From NCBI GenBank assembly GCA_023459755.1, contig JAEWSS010000302.1, positions 1 to 6,141 on the forward strand: a stretch of DNA of 6,141 nt. Direction: 5' to 3'. A program made the position numbers and the translations under genes. The DNA is from Verrucomicrobiota bacterium (GTDB lineage: Bacteria; Verrucomicrobiota; Lentisphaeria; Victivallales; Victivallaceae). The notes beneath the pieces are model-generated. The model saw nothing but the letters and a program-made list of their open reading frames with translations. It ran no database searches and was not told the origin of the DNA. This document shows positions 1-6,141 of this stretch, one piece after another; within the stretch, counting starts at the first letter, position 1, and each line of letters begins with the position of its first letter.

Positions 1-384
1 GCTCATTTCCTCCACCGCCAGAAGCACCTCCCCGATAGCCTCGCGTTTCCGCGAAATCTGTGAAAACGGATTGCTTCCCAGGTGCGCGAACGCCCGGCGC
101 AGCTCCGGCTGGAACAGTACGATCAGCAGCGTCGGCACCGCCACCCAGATCATATCCATCAGCCATGAGATAACTTCAAAGTCCATCGCCTTGACCAGTG
201 TGGTGAAGACGATCAGCACCAGACCCATGCCCATCAGCATATTGGCGCCTCTGGTTCCCTTCAGCGACCGCAGCAGCAGATAGATGATGACGAACAGCAG
301 AAAAATTTCCATCACCGGCTGAACGTAGGTCACCGCCGGGATCAGATAGTTTTTTATTAACGGAGAATCAAGAAAATCCAGCAT
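1..384 (-). CDS. cdaA: CdaA-type membrane diadenylate cyclase, N-terminal part (cut by window edge)
   Basis: CdaA enzymes condense two ATP into the second messenger c-di-AMP at the inner membrane face. Only the first 128 codons are here, in frame to base 1. The visible part has the family's layout: a short N-terminus, three hydrophobic segments at about residues 22-39, 46-64 and 72-92, the family-typical LKGTRGAN loop after the first segment, and VLFQPELRRAF at about 89-99 where the third helix passes into the cytosolic linker. The catalytic DAC domain with its DGA and RHR motifs lies beyond the left edge, so activity cannot be judged. The ATG at 384 is chosen because the family's N-terminus starts here and the folP stop lies in the same frame just upstream; an AAAGGAG at 398-404 precedes it at a rather long 13 bases. 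It follows folP by 9 bases, which argues for co-transcription. The family call is firm from the N-terminal signature; function is by family. Confidence 0.92.
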   Translation of the reverse strand, partial: MLDFLDSPLIKNYLIPAVTYVQPVMEIFLLFVIIYLLLRSLKGTRGANMLMGMGLVLIVFTTLVKAMDFEVISWLMDMIWVAVPTLLIVLFQPELRRAFAHLGSNPFSQISRKREAIGEVLLAVEEMS

Positions 385-393
385 ATTTTTTGC

Positions 394-1194
394 TTAGCTC
401 CTTTGTTCCGTCAGGGCGAGAAGTTTGAACATCGCGGCGTGTTCGGCGCCGTTGTGCACCCGGAGCCAGTCCGTCCGGCGGGCGAGGGCGACAGAAAGTC
501 CCAGTGTCACCCCGTCGCGGTTTACCGCCTCCGGTATGCCGCACAACTCGCCGAGAAAACGCTTGCGCGAGTGGCCGATCATCACCGGAAATCCGGTGGC
601 GCGAAACATTTCCAGATCGCGCAGGATCGCCAGATTGTGATCGGCGTTTTTTGCGAATCCGAGATTCGGGTCAATGATTATTTTTGACCGTTCAACTCCG
701 GCGGCCAGTGCTTTCTGCACCGCCGTCATGAGTTCGGCCAGCACCTCGCGCGCCGGGTCGGAATAAACTGCGTTTGCGTTCATTTCCGCCGGTGTGCCGC
801 GGGTATGGGCGATCACCAGTCCGGCGCCGGTTTCCGCAACGGTCCGCGCCATATCCGGATCGAATCCGAGCATGCTGACGTCGTTGACGATCGCCGCACC
901 GGAGTTTACGGCGGCTTTGGCGACCGCGGCTTTTCGGGTGTCCACGCTGATCAGTGCATCCGGATGCCGCCGCCGTATTCCGGCGATCACCGGGATGACC
1001 CGGTCAAGCTCTTCTTCGACCGGGACTTCGGCCGCGCCGGGGCGGGTGGATTCGCCGCCGACGTCGATTGCATCGACGCCGGCGTCAAGCATTGCAACTG
1101 CATTTTTGATGCAGGTTTCCCGGTCGGCGCCGCCGGAAAAAGAATCCGGCGTGGCGTTGACTATTCCCAGTATCCGAGCGAATTTATTCGGCAT
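394..1194 (-). CDS. folP: Dihydropteroate synthase
   Basis: DHPS joins 6-hydroxymethyl-7,8-dihydropterin pyrophosphate to p-aminobenzoate in folate synthesis and is the sulfonamide target. The 266-residue product is close to the usual 270-280 and carries the motifs in order: GIVNATPDSF (10-19), DVGGESTRPGA (44-54), ISVDTRK (82-88), IVNDVSML (102-109), AHTRGTP (129-135), IIIDPNLGFAK (172-182), IGHSRKRFLG (206-215) and LRVHN (244-248). Residues matching E. coli N22, T62, R63, D96, N115, D185, K221, R255 and H257 are all present as N13, T50, R51, D85, N104, D175, K211, R245 and H247. Oddities are RVHN instead of RVHD, and loop 1 reading SFSGG, one residue shorter than SFSDGG. The positions of known sulfonamide changes (E. 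coli F28 and P64) are wild type here. I chose the ATG at 1194 because the family sequence begins there; 45 codons further upstream are an Arg/Thr-rich shadow of the gyrA tail. It overlaps gyrA by 11 bases. Confidence 0.96.
   Translation of the reverse strand: MPNKFARILGIVNATPDSFSGGADRETCIKNAVAMLDAGVDAIDVGGESTRPGAAEVPVEEELDRVIPVIAGIRRRHPDALISVDTRKAAVAKAAVNSGAAIVNDVSMLGFDPDMARTVAETGAGLVIAHTRGTPAEMNANAVYSDPAREVLAELMTAVQKALAAGVERSKIIIDPNLGFAKNADHNLAILRDLEMFRATGFPVMIGHSRKRFLGELCGIPEAVNRDGVTLGLSVALARRTDWLRVHNGAEHAAMFKLLALTEQRS
398..404 (-). promoter_or_regulatory. Shine-Dalgarno for cdaA inside the folP 3' end
   Basis: AAAGGAG on the minus strand lies within the last codons of folP, 13 bases upstream of the cdaA ATG at 384. 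The spacing is longer than the usual 5-9 bases, but no better start codon is available: in-frame upstream triplets lead straight into the folP stop. Ribosomes ending folP would stop 9 bases from the cdaA start, so termination-reinitiation may help. Confidence 0.55.
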
Positions 1195-3853
1195 TCTCCG
1201 GCGTCTCCACCGAGTTGTTGTCGTTTTCAGCCAGCGGCGTAGCGACGGCGGCGTCATTGACGGCGTCCGCCGGAACGTTGCTCGCGTCCGTGTCGTTTTC
1301 CGGCGCGGCGTTTTCAGTTGACGGCTCAAGCAGCCGGGAAATACCGGTGATCCGGTCTCCGGTGTTGAGATTCATAATCTTAACGCCTTTGGCCGCGCGG
1401 CCGGTCTGCCGGATCTCGTTGACCGGAATACGGACCAGCAGTCCGCGTTCGGTCGTCACCAGCAGTTCGTCGCCGGACGTGATCTGCACCGCCGAAACCA
1501 CCGTTTCGCCGTCGCGCAGCTTGATGCTGACTACGCCTTTGGCGCCGCGCCGGGTCTTGCGGTAGCTGGTGACCAGACTGCGTTTCCCCATGCCGCCGTC
1601 GGAAATGACCAGCAGTTCGGGGCCGACAGCCTCAATGACTTCCGCATCCGCCGCCATCTCGGATTCTTCCGCCTCCGGTACGTCGGCTTCGTCGTCCTCC
1701 GCGGTTTCGCCGCCGAGATCTTCGTGGATCACGGTCATGCTGACAATGTAGTCGTCTTCAAGTTTGAAGCGCATGCCGGTCACGCCGCGGGCGGTGCGGC
1801 CCATCGGCCGGATCTCTTCGTCGCTCTGGGCGAAGCGGCAGGCCATGCCCTTGGCGCTGGAAAGAATGATTTCGTTGCCGTTTTCGGTAATCTCGGCGCC
1901 GACGAGGTCGTCGTCCTCCTCGATGACCAGTGCGCGCAGGCCGACCCGCCGCAGATTGGAGAAGGCGGACAGCGGCGTCTTTTTGATATAGCCGCGCCGG
2001 GTGGCCATGACGATGAATTTGTTTTCGTCTTCAAACTCCTCGGTTTTGACGGTCAGCATGGCGCGGATGCGGTCGCCCGGCTCCACCTTGATCATGTTGA
2101 CGATGGCCTTGCCCTTGCTGGTGCGCGAGCCTTCGGGAATTTCGTAGACGTTAAGCCAGTACATGAAACCCTTGTCGGAGAAGAAGAAGATCAGGTCGTG
2201 GCTGTTGGCGTTGAACAAATGTTCAACATAGTCCTCGTCGCGGGTTTCCATGGACTTGATGCCCTTGCCGCCGCGATGCTGGGTCTGATAGGTGTCGGCC
2301 GGAACCCGTTTGATGTAGCCGGTGTTGGACACGGTGATGATGCAGTTGTGCCGCGGGATCAGGTCGGCGATATTGAGGTCGCTGTCGTCGGCGACGATTT
2401 CGGTGCGGCGCGGATCGGGATACTTGTCGCGCACTTCGACGAGTTCGTCCTTGACCACCTTGAGCCGGAGGTCGCGGTTGGCGAGCAGTTCCTTGCAGTA
2501 GTTGATGAACTTTTCGAGTTCGTTGTATTCGTTCTGCACATCGTTGACGGCCAGATGGGTCAGCTGGTGCAGCCGCATGTCGAGGATGGCGCCGGTCTGT
2601 TCAACCGAGAGGTCGAACCTGGCGCGCAGCCGTTCGGCGGCGTCCTGTTTGGACTCCGACTCGCGGATGATTTTCACCACTTCGTCGATATTGTTGAGTG
2701 CAATCAGCAGTCCGGCCAGAATATGGATTCTGGCCTCGGCTTTTTTGAGGTCGAACATGGTGCGGCGGGTCACGACTTCAAGCCGGTGGTCGATATAGGC
2801 CTGGAGCACCTGAACCAGATTCATCACCCGCGGCCGGTTGTGATCGACCACCAGCATGATGCAGCCGTAGCTCATTTCGAGCTGGGTGTGGGCGTAGAGC
2901 TGGTTCAGAACCACCGAACCCATGGCGCCGCGTTTGATCTCGATCACCACCCGGATGCCGACGCGGTCGCTGGATTCGTCGCGCACGTCGGAGATGCCGG
3001 TGATGACTTTGTCGGTCACCAGTTCGGCGATGCGTTTGACCATCTGCTCTTTGTTGACCATGTAGGGGATCTCGGAAACGATGATGCGTTCGCGGTTGTC
3101 CTTTTCCTCGATCACGGCGCGGGCGCGGACTTTGCAGGAGCCGCGGCCGGTCTGGTAGAACATGCGGATGGGGTAACGTCCGCGCATGATGGCTCCGGTC
3201 GGGAAGTCGGGGCCGGGCATGACGTCCATAAGTTCGTCCACCGTGCTGGAGGGGTTGTCCATCAGCATGATCGTGGCGTTGATGACCTCCGCCAGATTGT
3301 GCGGCGGAATGCTGGTGGCCATGCCGACGCCGATACCGGTGGTTCCGTTGACCAGCAGATGCGGAAACCGGGAGGGCAGAACGGTGGGTTCCTGCAGGGT
3401 TTCGTCGAAGTTCGGCATCATGTCCACGGTGTCTTTGTCGATATCGGCGAGCAGTTCGTCGGAGATTCGTTCAAGCCGGCATTCGGTGTACCGGTAAGCG
3501 GCGGCGGAGTCGCCGTCGATACTTCCGAAGTTGCCCTGGCCGTCCACCAGCGGAACCCGCATTGAGAACGGCTGGGCGAGGCGCACCATCGCGTCGTAGA
3601 CCGAACTGTCCCCGTGCGGATGGTAGTTGCCGATGACTTCGCCGACCACCTTCGCGGACTTTACGGTGGCGTGGCTTTTGGTGAACCCCTGCTGCTTCAT
3701 GGCGAACAGGATGCGGCGGTTGACCGGCTTCAGCCCGTCGCGCACGTCGGGTATCGCCCGCCCGACGTTGATGCTCAGGGAGTACTGAAGATACGCGGTG
3801 TGCATTATGTCTTCGATATTGACCGGAAAGTCTTTGTAGGAAAGTTCGCTCAT
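1184..3853 (-). CDS. gyrA: DNA gyrase subunit A
   Basis: GyrA is the DNA-cleaving subunit of gyrase; with GyrB it introduces negative supercoils using ATP. From the ATG at 3853 the product is 889 residues, and numbering then matches E. coli exactly: catalytic Tyr122 in RYTE, Ser83 and Asp87 in [10 protein letters not shown] (both wild type for quinolone susceptibility; residue 84 is Ser rather than Ala), and Ile174 in [14 protein letters not shown]. The breakage-reunion domain and coiled-coil arm fill about 1-500. The C-terminal beta-propeller has six visible repeats, starting near residues 503, 553, 613, 661, 746 and 796. The GyrA box in repeat 1 is QHRGGKG (525-531), one change from QRRGGKG, which identifies GyrA rather than ParC. 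Between repeats 4 and 5 is an acidic insertion (about 711-744), and residues 843-889 form a second acidic tail with no Lys or Arg. A TTG at 3868 would add five residues but has no properly spaced ribosome site. gyrA leads the gyrA-folP-cdaA cluster; no gyrB is in the window. Confidence 0.98.
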   Translation of the reverse strand: MSELSYKDFPVNIEDIMHTAYLQYSLSINVGRAIPDVRDGLKPVNRRILFAMKQQGFTKSHATVKSAKVVGEVIGNYHPHGDSSVYDAMVRLAQPFSMRVPLVDGQGNFGSIDGDSAAAYRYTECRLERISDELLADIDKDTVDMMPNFDETLQEPTVLPSRFPHLLVNGTTGIGVGMATSIPPHNLAEVINATIMLMDNPSSTVDELMDVMPGPDFPTGAIMRGRYPIRMFYQTGRGSCKVRARAVIEEKDNRERIIVSEIPYMVNKEQMVKRIAELVTDKVITGISDVRDESSDRVGIRVVIEIKRGAMGSVVLNQLYAHTQLEMSYGCIMLVVDHNRPRVMNLVQVLQAYIDHRLEVVTRRTMFDLKKAEARIHILAGLLIALNNIDEVVKIIRESESKQDAAERLRARFDLSVEQTGAILDMRLHQLTHLAVNDVQNEYNELEKFINYCKELLANRDLRLKVVKDELVEVRDKYPDPRRTEIVADDSDLNIADLIPRHNCIITVSNTGYIKRVPADTYQTQHRGGKGIKSMETRDEDYVEHLFNANSHDLIFFFSDKGFMYWLNVYEIPEGSRTSKGKAIVNMIKVEPGDRIRAMLTVKTEEFEDENKFIVMATRRGYIKKTPLSAFSNLRRVGLRALVIEEDDDLVGAEITENGNEIILSSAKGMACRFAQSDEEIRPMGRTARGVTGMRFKLEDDYIVSMTVIHEDLGGETAEDDEADVPEAEESEMAADAEVIEAVGPELLVISDGGMGKRSLVTSYRKTRRGAKGVVSIKLRDGETVVSAVQITSGDELLVTTERGLLVRIPVNEIRQTGRAAKGVKIMNLNTGDRITGISRLLEPSTENAAPENDTDASNVPADAVNDAAVATPLAENDNNSVETPENAE
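1205..1211 (-). promoter_or_regulatory. Likely ribosome binding site for folP within gyrA
   Basis: GGTGGAG on the minus strand ends 10 bases before the ATG at 1194, inside the last codons of gyrA. A second GGAG at 1196-1199 is only one base from the ATG, too close for normal use. This supports the ATG at 1194 over the longer in-frame start at 1329. It also fits translational coupling to gyrA, whose stop lies 11 bases into folP. Confidence 0.5.
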
Positions 3854-3860
3854 GGTGTTT

Positions 3861-3866
3861 TTTTCC
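3861..3866 (-). promoter_or_regulatory. gyrA: Weak Shine-Dalgarno deciding the gyrA start
   Basis: The minus strand reads GGAAAAAAACACC before the ATG at 3853, giving a GGA/GGAA core about 7-10 bases upstream. A stronger GGGGA at 3871-3875 is 17 bases from that ATG and only 2 bases from the alternative TTG at 3868, so it suits neither well. The ATG is favoured because it gives exact E. coli GyrA residue numbering. Confidence 0.4.
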
Positions 3867-3903
3867 AAGTTCCCCGTTATATTATTTATATATATAATAA
3901 CAC

Positions 3904-3931
3904 AATATACACCCGTGGGTGATTAAATCAA
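3904..3931 (-). promoter_or_regulatory. Candidate sigma70-type promoter of the gyrA-folP-cdaA cluster
   Basis: On the minus strand TTGATT (3926-3931) and TATATT (3904-3909) are separated by 16 bases, close to the TTGACA/TATAAT consensus. The predicted start near 3897 would give a leader of about 44 bases to the gyrA ATG. The site lies just downstream of the terminator closing the preceding unit, which is where a gyrA promoter is needed. It is followed by a 20-base stretch made only of A and T (3881-3900) that contains further -10-like sequences, so the exact start is uncertain. Confidence 0.55.
3910..3921. repeat. 12-base inverted repeat in the gyrA promoter spacer
   Basis: CACCC-GT-GGGTG forms two perfect 5-base arms around a 2-base centre, placed exactly between the predicted -35 and -10 boxes. 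It is a GC-rich island in an otherwise AT-rich intergenic region. Such placement is typical of repressor sites, but no regulator is identified. Five-base arms can also occur by chance. Confidence 0.4.
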
Positions 3932-3943
3932 GCTCGCGGCAAT

Positions 3944-3975
3944 AAAAAAAAGACGCTTTTGCAAGCGTCTTTTTT
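3944..3975 (-). terminator. Intrinsic terminator after the HPr gene
   Basis: AGACGCTT (3951-3958) pairs with AAGCGTCT (3963-3970) around a TTGC loop, an 8-base-pair stem. Flanking A5/T5 tracts (3946-3950 and 3971-3975) can extend it to 13 pairs. Read on the minus strand it ends in a run of seven T (3944-3950) directly after the core stem, the standard rho-independent form. It lies 31 bases past the HPr stop and ends the metG-HPr unit. Its symmetry means it could also stop plus-strand transcription, though no plus-strand gene is present. Confidence 0.9.
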
Positions 3976-4006
3976 CTGGGGAGTTCCAGCGGCGGCGATC
4001 CGGTGG

Positions 4007-4288
4007 TCAGCCGCGCGGCGGAAAGTCGAATTCGTATTCGAAAAGGTCGCCGATTTTAACTATGGCGGTGTCTTCGTTCGGGCCGTCAACCCGGAGTGTG
4101 GCTTTTGCTCCGCACTGCAATCCGAGCGAGATCAGATTCAGAATGCTGGTCAACTCGCATTCCCCGTCTTCGGTGACGATGGTGAACGTGTTGCCCGGAA
4201 ATTCGTTCATGATCACGGTAAGGATCGCGCTGGACGGCCGGCAGTGTATTCCTGCCCGATTCTTTATGGTGACGGATCTTTCCTTCAT
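4007..4288 (-). CDS. ptsH: HPr-family phosphocarrier protein
   Basis: HPr accepts phosphate from PEP through Enzyme I and passes it to sugar-specific EIIA proteins; relatives act in regulation. The 93-residue product is slightly longer than the usual 85-90. The active site reads NRAGIHCRPSS, with His15 and Arg17 at the classical positions but Cys16 in place of the common Ala. The second signature SILNLISLG (48-56) aligns with the SIMGVMSLG type, so Ser48 stands where Ser46 is the HPr kinase target in Gram-positives; the offset implies about two extra residues before it. The C-terminal half is less conserved but keeps the expected pattern, with DGPNED near residues 68-73. A strong AGGGAG is 6 bases before the ATG. 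It follows metG by 30 bases and is closed by an intrinsic terminator. No Enzyme I, EII or HPr kinase gene is nearby, so whether it works in sugar transport or only in regulation cannot be told here. Confidence 0.9.
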   Translation of the reverse strand: MKERSVTIKNRAGIHCRPSSAILTVIMNEFPGNTFTIVTEDGECELTSILNLISLGLQCGAKATLRVDGPNEDTAIVKIGDLFEYEFDFPPRG

Positions 4289-4294
4289 GGACAG

Positions 4295-4300
4295 CTCCCT
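4295..4300 (-). promoter_or_regulatory. Strong Shine-Dalgarno of the HPr gene
   Basis: AGGGAG on the minus strand lies 6 bases before the ATG at 4288, within the 30-base gap after metG. It is the best-spaced ribosome site in the window and fixes the HPr start. It would suit a protein made in larger amounts than MetRS from the same message. Confidence 0.8.
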
Positions 4301-4318
4301 GTTAGTTTTTTGAGTTGT

Positions 4319-6141
4319 TCAACCGACAATCGCACCCGGTTCGACGTCGCCGTCCGGGGTTATCAGCCGGAGCTTTTTTCCGGACTTCGCCGCCAGCAGC
4401 ATGCCGTTCGACTCAATGCCGAAGATCGTGGCCGGTACCAGGTTGGCCACCACCACAATGCTTTTCCCGACCATTTCCTCCGGCGTATAGCTCTCCGCGA
4501 TCCCGGAGACAATCTGGCGAACGTCACCCTTGCCGAGGTCGATCTGAAGCTTCAGCAGCTTGGTCGATTTTTCGACCTTTTCCGCGGCGGTCACTTTTGC
4601 CGCGCGCAGTCTGGTTCGGAAGAAATCGTCGATGGTGACCGGAATGATTTCCGGCGCCATTTCGTCACGCGCGGTCTTTTTCTCGAGCGTCTCGTGAACC
4701 TGCTGTTCGTCCGGTTTGATGCGCATGAACAGCGGTTCGATCTCCTTGATTTTGCTTCCGGTGATGCGGTCTCCGCCGGAAGTGAGGTCGCGGATGTTGC
4801 AGTCCAGTTCGCGGCCGAGCCCGAGCGCTTCGCGCAGGTCGCCCATCTTTCCCGGCATCACCGGGTAGAGCAGAACCGACACCTGACGCAGCAGTTCGGC
4901 CGAAGTGTGCAGAACGGTGTTCAGTTTGTCAAGTTTTCCCTGTTTGACCAGCGACCACGGCGCGGTCTTTTCCAGATAGCGGTTGCCGGCCCGCACCGCG
5001 TCGAGCACGGCGGCGATGCCGGCGTCGAGCCGCATCTCGCGGATGGACGCGGCGGTGGCGGTAATCGCGTTGTGCAGCGCGGTAAGAAGTTCGTTTTCCT
5101 CCATGGCCATTTCTCCGGCCGCGGGGATCACGCCGCCGGCGCGGGCGGTCATTTTGATTACCCGGCTGAGCAGGTTGCCGAGGTCATTGGCCAGATCGCT
5201 GTTGTAGCGGGTGACGAAGGCGTCCTCGGTAAAGCTGGCGTCGTTGCCCATGGTCATTTCGGAGAGCAGGAAGTAGCGGAAGGCGTCCACGCCGTACTTG
5301 TCCACCATATCCATCGGGTTTACGGCGTTGCCGCGCGATTTGCTCATCTTGTCGCGTCCGGCGAGCCACCAGCCGTGGGCGAAGATGGTCTTGGGCATTT
5401 CGACGTTCATGGCGCGGAGCATGGTCGGCCAGTAGACGGTGTGGGTGGTAAGAATGTCCTTGCCGATCAGGTGATAGGAGGCCGGCCACCACTTCTTGAA
5501 CGTTTCGTCGTCCTGCCGGTAGCCGACGCCGGAGATGTAGTTGATCAGCGCGTCGAACCAGACGTAGCAGACGTAGTCGCGGTCGAACGGCAGTTCGATT
5601 CCCCAGTTAAGCCGCGACTTCGGGCGTGAAATGCACAGGTCGTTCAGCGGCTTCTTCAGAAAACCGAGCGTTTCGTTGGCGCGGAACGGCGGCATGATGA
5701 AATCGGGGTGGGTCTGGATGTAGTCCACCAGCCAGTCCTGGTAGCGGCTCATGCGGAAGAAGTAGTTTTCCTCGATGATTTCGGTGACTTCGCGGCCGCA
5801 TTCCGGGCATTTGCCGTCCACCAGATCCTTTTCGGTGTAGAAGCGTTCGTCCGGCACGCAGTACCAGCCGGAGTAGGATGCTTTGTAGATCAGATCGCGG
5901 TCATAGAGATCCTGAAGCACATCCTGAACCACTTTCTTGTGGAACGGCTGTGTGGTGCGGATGAAGCGGTCGAACGTGATGTCAAGGCGTTTCCACAGCT
6001 CCTGAAAGCGGACGACGGTTTCGTCGCACTGCTGCTGCGGGGTGATGTTTTTTTCCGCGGCGGCCTTTTGGACTTTCTGGCCGTGTTCGTCGGTGCCGGT
6101 CAGAAAAAAGGTCGGCTCTCCGAGCAGGCGGTGGAAGCGGG
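4319..6141 (-). CDS. metG: Methionyl-tRNA synthetase with C-terminal tRNA-binding domain (N-terminus beyond window)
   Basis: MetRS charges tRNA-Met in the cytosol for initiation and elongation. 606 complete codons are visible; roughly the first 40, with the HIGH ATP-binding motif, lie past the right edge. The visible start reads into FFLTGTDEHGQKV, a hallmark of the class I catalytic core. A zinc-knuckle region follows with WYCVPDE and KCPECG (genome about 5800-5865), then YVWFDALINYISG, GKDIL, and the KMSKS loop at 5336-5350. The anticodon-binding helical domain has RYNSDLANDLGNLLSR and APWSLVK, matching the Asn and Pro-Trp used for CAU recognition in the family. About 4322-4639 encodes an EMAP-II/Trbp111-like tRNA-binding domain, which supports a dimeric, long-form enzyme. 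A GTG at 5932 is internal, since conserved sequence continues upstream of it. It is the upstream member of a unit with the HPr gene. The knuckle has Cys-x-x-Asp where many zinc-binding relatives have Cys-x-x-Cys. Confidence 0.97.
   Translation of the reverse strand, partial: RFHRLLGEPTFFLTGTDEHGQKVQKAAAEKNITPQQQCDETVVRFQELWKRLDITFDRFIRTTQPFHKKVVQDVLQDLYDRDLIYKASYSGWYCVPDERFYTEKDLVDGKCPECGREVTEIIEENYFFRMSRYQDWLVDYIQTHPDFIMPPFRANETLGFLKKPLNDLCISRPKSRLNWGIELPFDRDYVCYVWFDALINYISGVGYRQDDETFKKWWPASYHLIGKDILTTHTVYWPTMLRAMNVEMPKTIFAHGWWLAGRDKMSKSRGNAVNPMDMVDKYGVDAFRYFLLSEMTMGNDASFTEDAFVTRYNSDLANDLGNLLSRVIKMTARAGGVIPAAGEMAMEENELLTALHNAITATAASIREMRLDAGIAAVLDAVRAGNRYLEKTAPWSLVKQGKLDKLNTVLHTSAELLRQVSVLLYPVMPGKMGDLREALGLGRELDCNIRDLTSGGDRITGSKIKEIEPLFMRIKPDEQQVHETLEKKTARDEMAPEIIPVTIDDFFRTRLRAAKVTAAEKVEKSTKLLKLQIDLGKGDVRQIVSGIAESYTPEEMVGKSIVVVANLVPATIFGIESNGMLLAAKSGKKLRLITPDGDVEPGAIVG

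Noticed and set aside
71..283. 70-codon plus-strand frame opposite cdaA
   Set aside because: Antisense to conserved CdaA membrane segments and Ser/Thr/Ile-rich as expected for a shadow.
794..1321. Plus-strand open frames opposite folP
   Set aside because: Shadows of folP codon bias, Ser/Ala/Arg-rich, no ribosome site or motif.
1195..1329. 45-codon N-terminal extension of folP
   Set aside because: Arg/Thr/Pro-rich sequence is the frame-shifted reading of the gyrA acidic tail; DHPS homology begins at the ATG at 1194.
1724..3565. 613-codon plus-strand open frame
   Set aside because: It lies wholly antisense to gyrA, and its translation is a His/Asp/Val/Gly/Ala-rich mirror of biased minus-strand codons with no family motif. 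gyrA is unmistakable on the other strand.
3854..3868. TTG start of gyrA giving five extra residues
   Set aside because: The GGGGA ahead of it is only 2 bases away; the ATG at 3853 gives exact E. coli residue numbering. Not fully excluded.
3976..4006. Possible small gene or second hairpin between the HPr stop and the terminator
   Set aside because: Only 31 bases, GC-rich, with no ribosome site or reading frame of note.
3959..5629. 556-codon plus-strand open frame
   Set aside because: Antisense to the HPr gene and metG, starting within the terminator hairpin; low-complexity composition and no recognisable domain.
5930..5932. GTG as the metG start
   Set aside because: The frame continues upstream to the window edge with conserved MetRS core sequence (TGTDEHGQK).
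1..6141. CRISPR arrays, insertion sequences, tRNA/rRNA genes, integrase sites, riboswitches
   Set aside because: No direct repeats with spacers, transposase motifs, terminal repeats or tRNA-like cloverleaf seen; the gyrA leader of about 44 bases is too short for a typical riboswitch. Read by eye only.

Overview
The window reads as an ordinary bacterial housekeeping segment in which every supported gene lies on the minus strand. From right to left it holds methionyl-tRNA synthetase (metG, N-terminus beyond the right edge), an HPr-family phosphocarrier, DNA gyrase subunit A (gyrA), dihydropteroate synthase (folP) and the N-terminal membrane part of a CdaA-type diadenylate cyclase (cut by the left edge). 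Coding density is very high. The only real intergenic stretch is about 150 bases between the HPr gene and gyrA.

There appear to be two transcription units. metG and the HPr gene are 30 bases apart and end at a clear intrinsic terminator (about 3944-3975). gyrA then starts from its own very AT-rich promoter region. Its stop codon overlaps the folP start by 11 bases, and folP is followed after 9 bases by cdaA, so gyrA-folP-cdaA looks like one tightly packed operon with possible translational coupling. Together the genes cover tRNA charging, phosphotransfer signalling or sugar uptake, DNA supercoiling, folate synthesis and c-di-AMP synthesis. I see no single pathway joining them beyond general growth functions.

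Organism: a GC-rich, Gram-negative-like bacterium outside the well-known model groups. The CdaA topology, the HPr variant with an H-C-R-P active site, the MetRS with a C-terminal tRNA-binding domain and the gyrA-folP-cdaA order would fit an anaerobe of the PVC or Bacteroidota-like lineages (for example Lentisphaerota). This is a weak inference from memory, not shown by the sequence.

I found no mobile element, CRISPR array, tRNA, rRNA, toxin or defence gene, and no convincing unknown system. The points worth a second look are modest: an inverted repeat between the gyrA -35 and -10 boxes, an acidic insertion and acidic tail in the GyrA C-terminal domain, the gyrA-folP-cdaA arrangement, active-site-neighbour substitutions in HPr and FolP, and an altered zinc-knuckle in MetRS.
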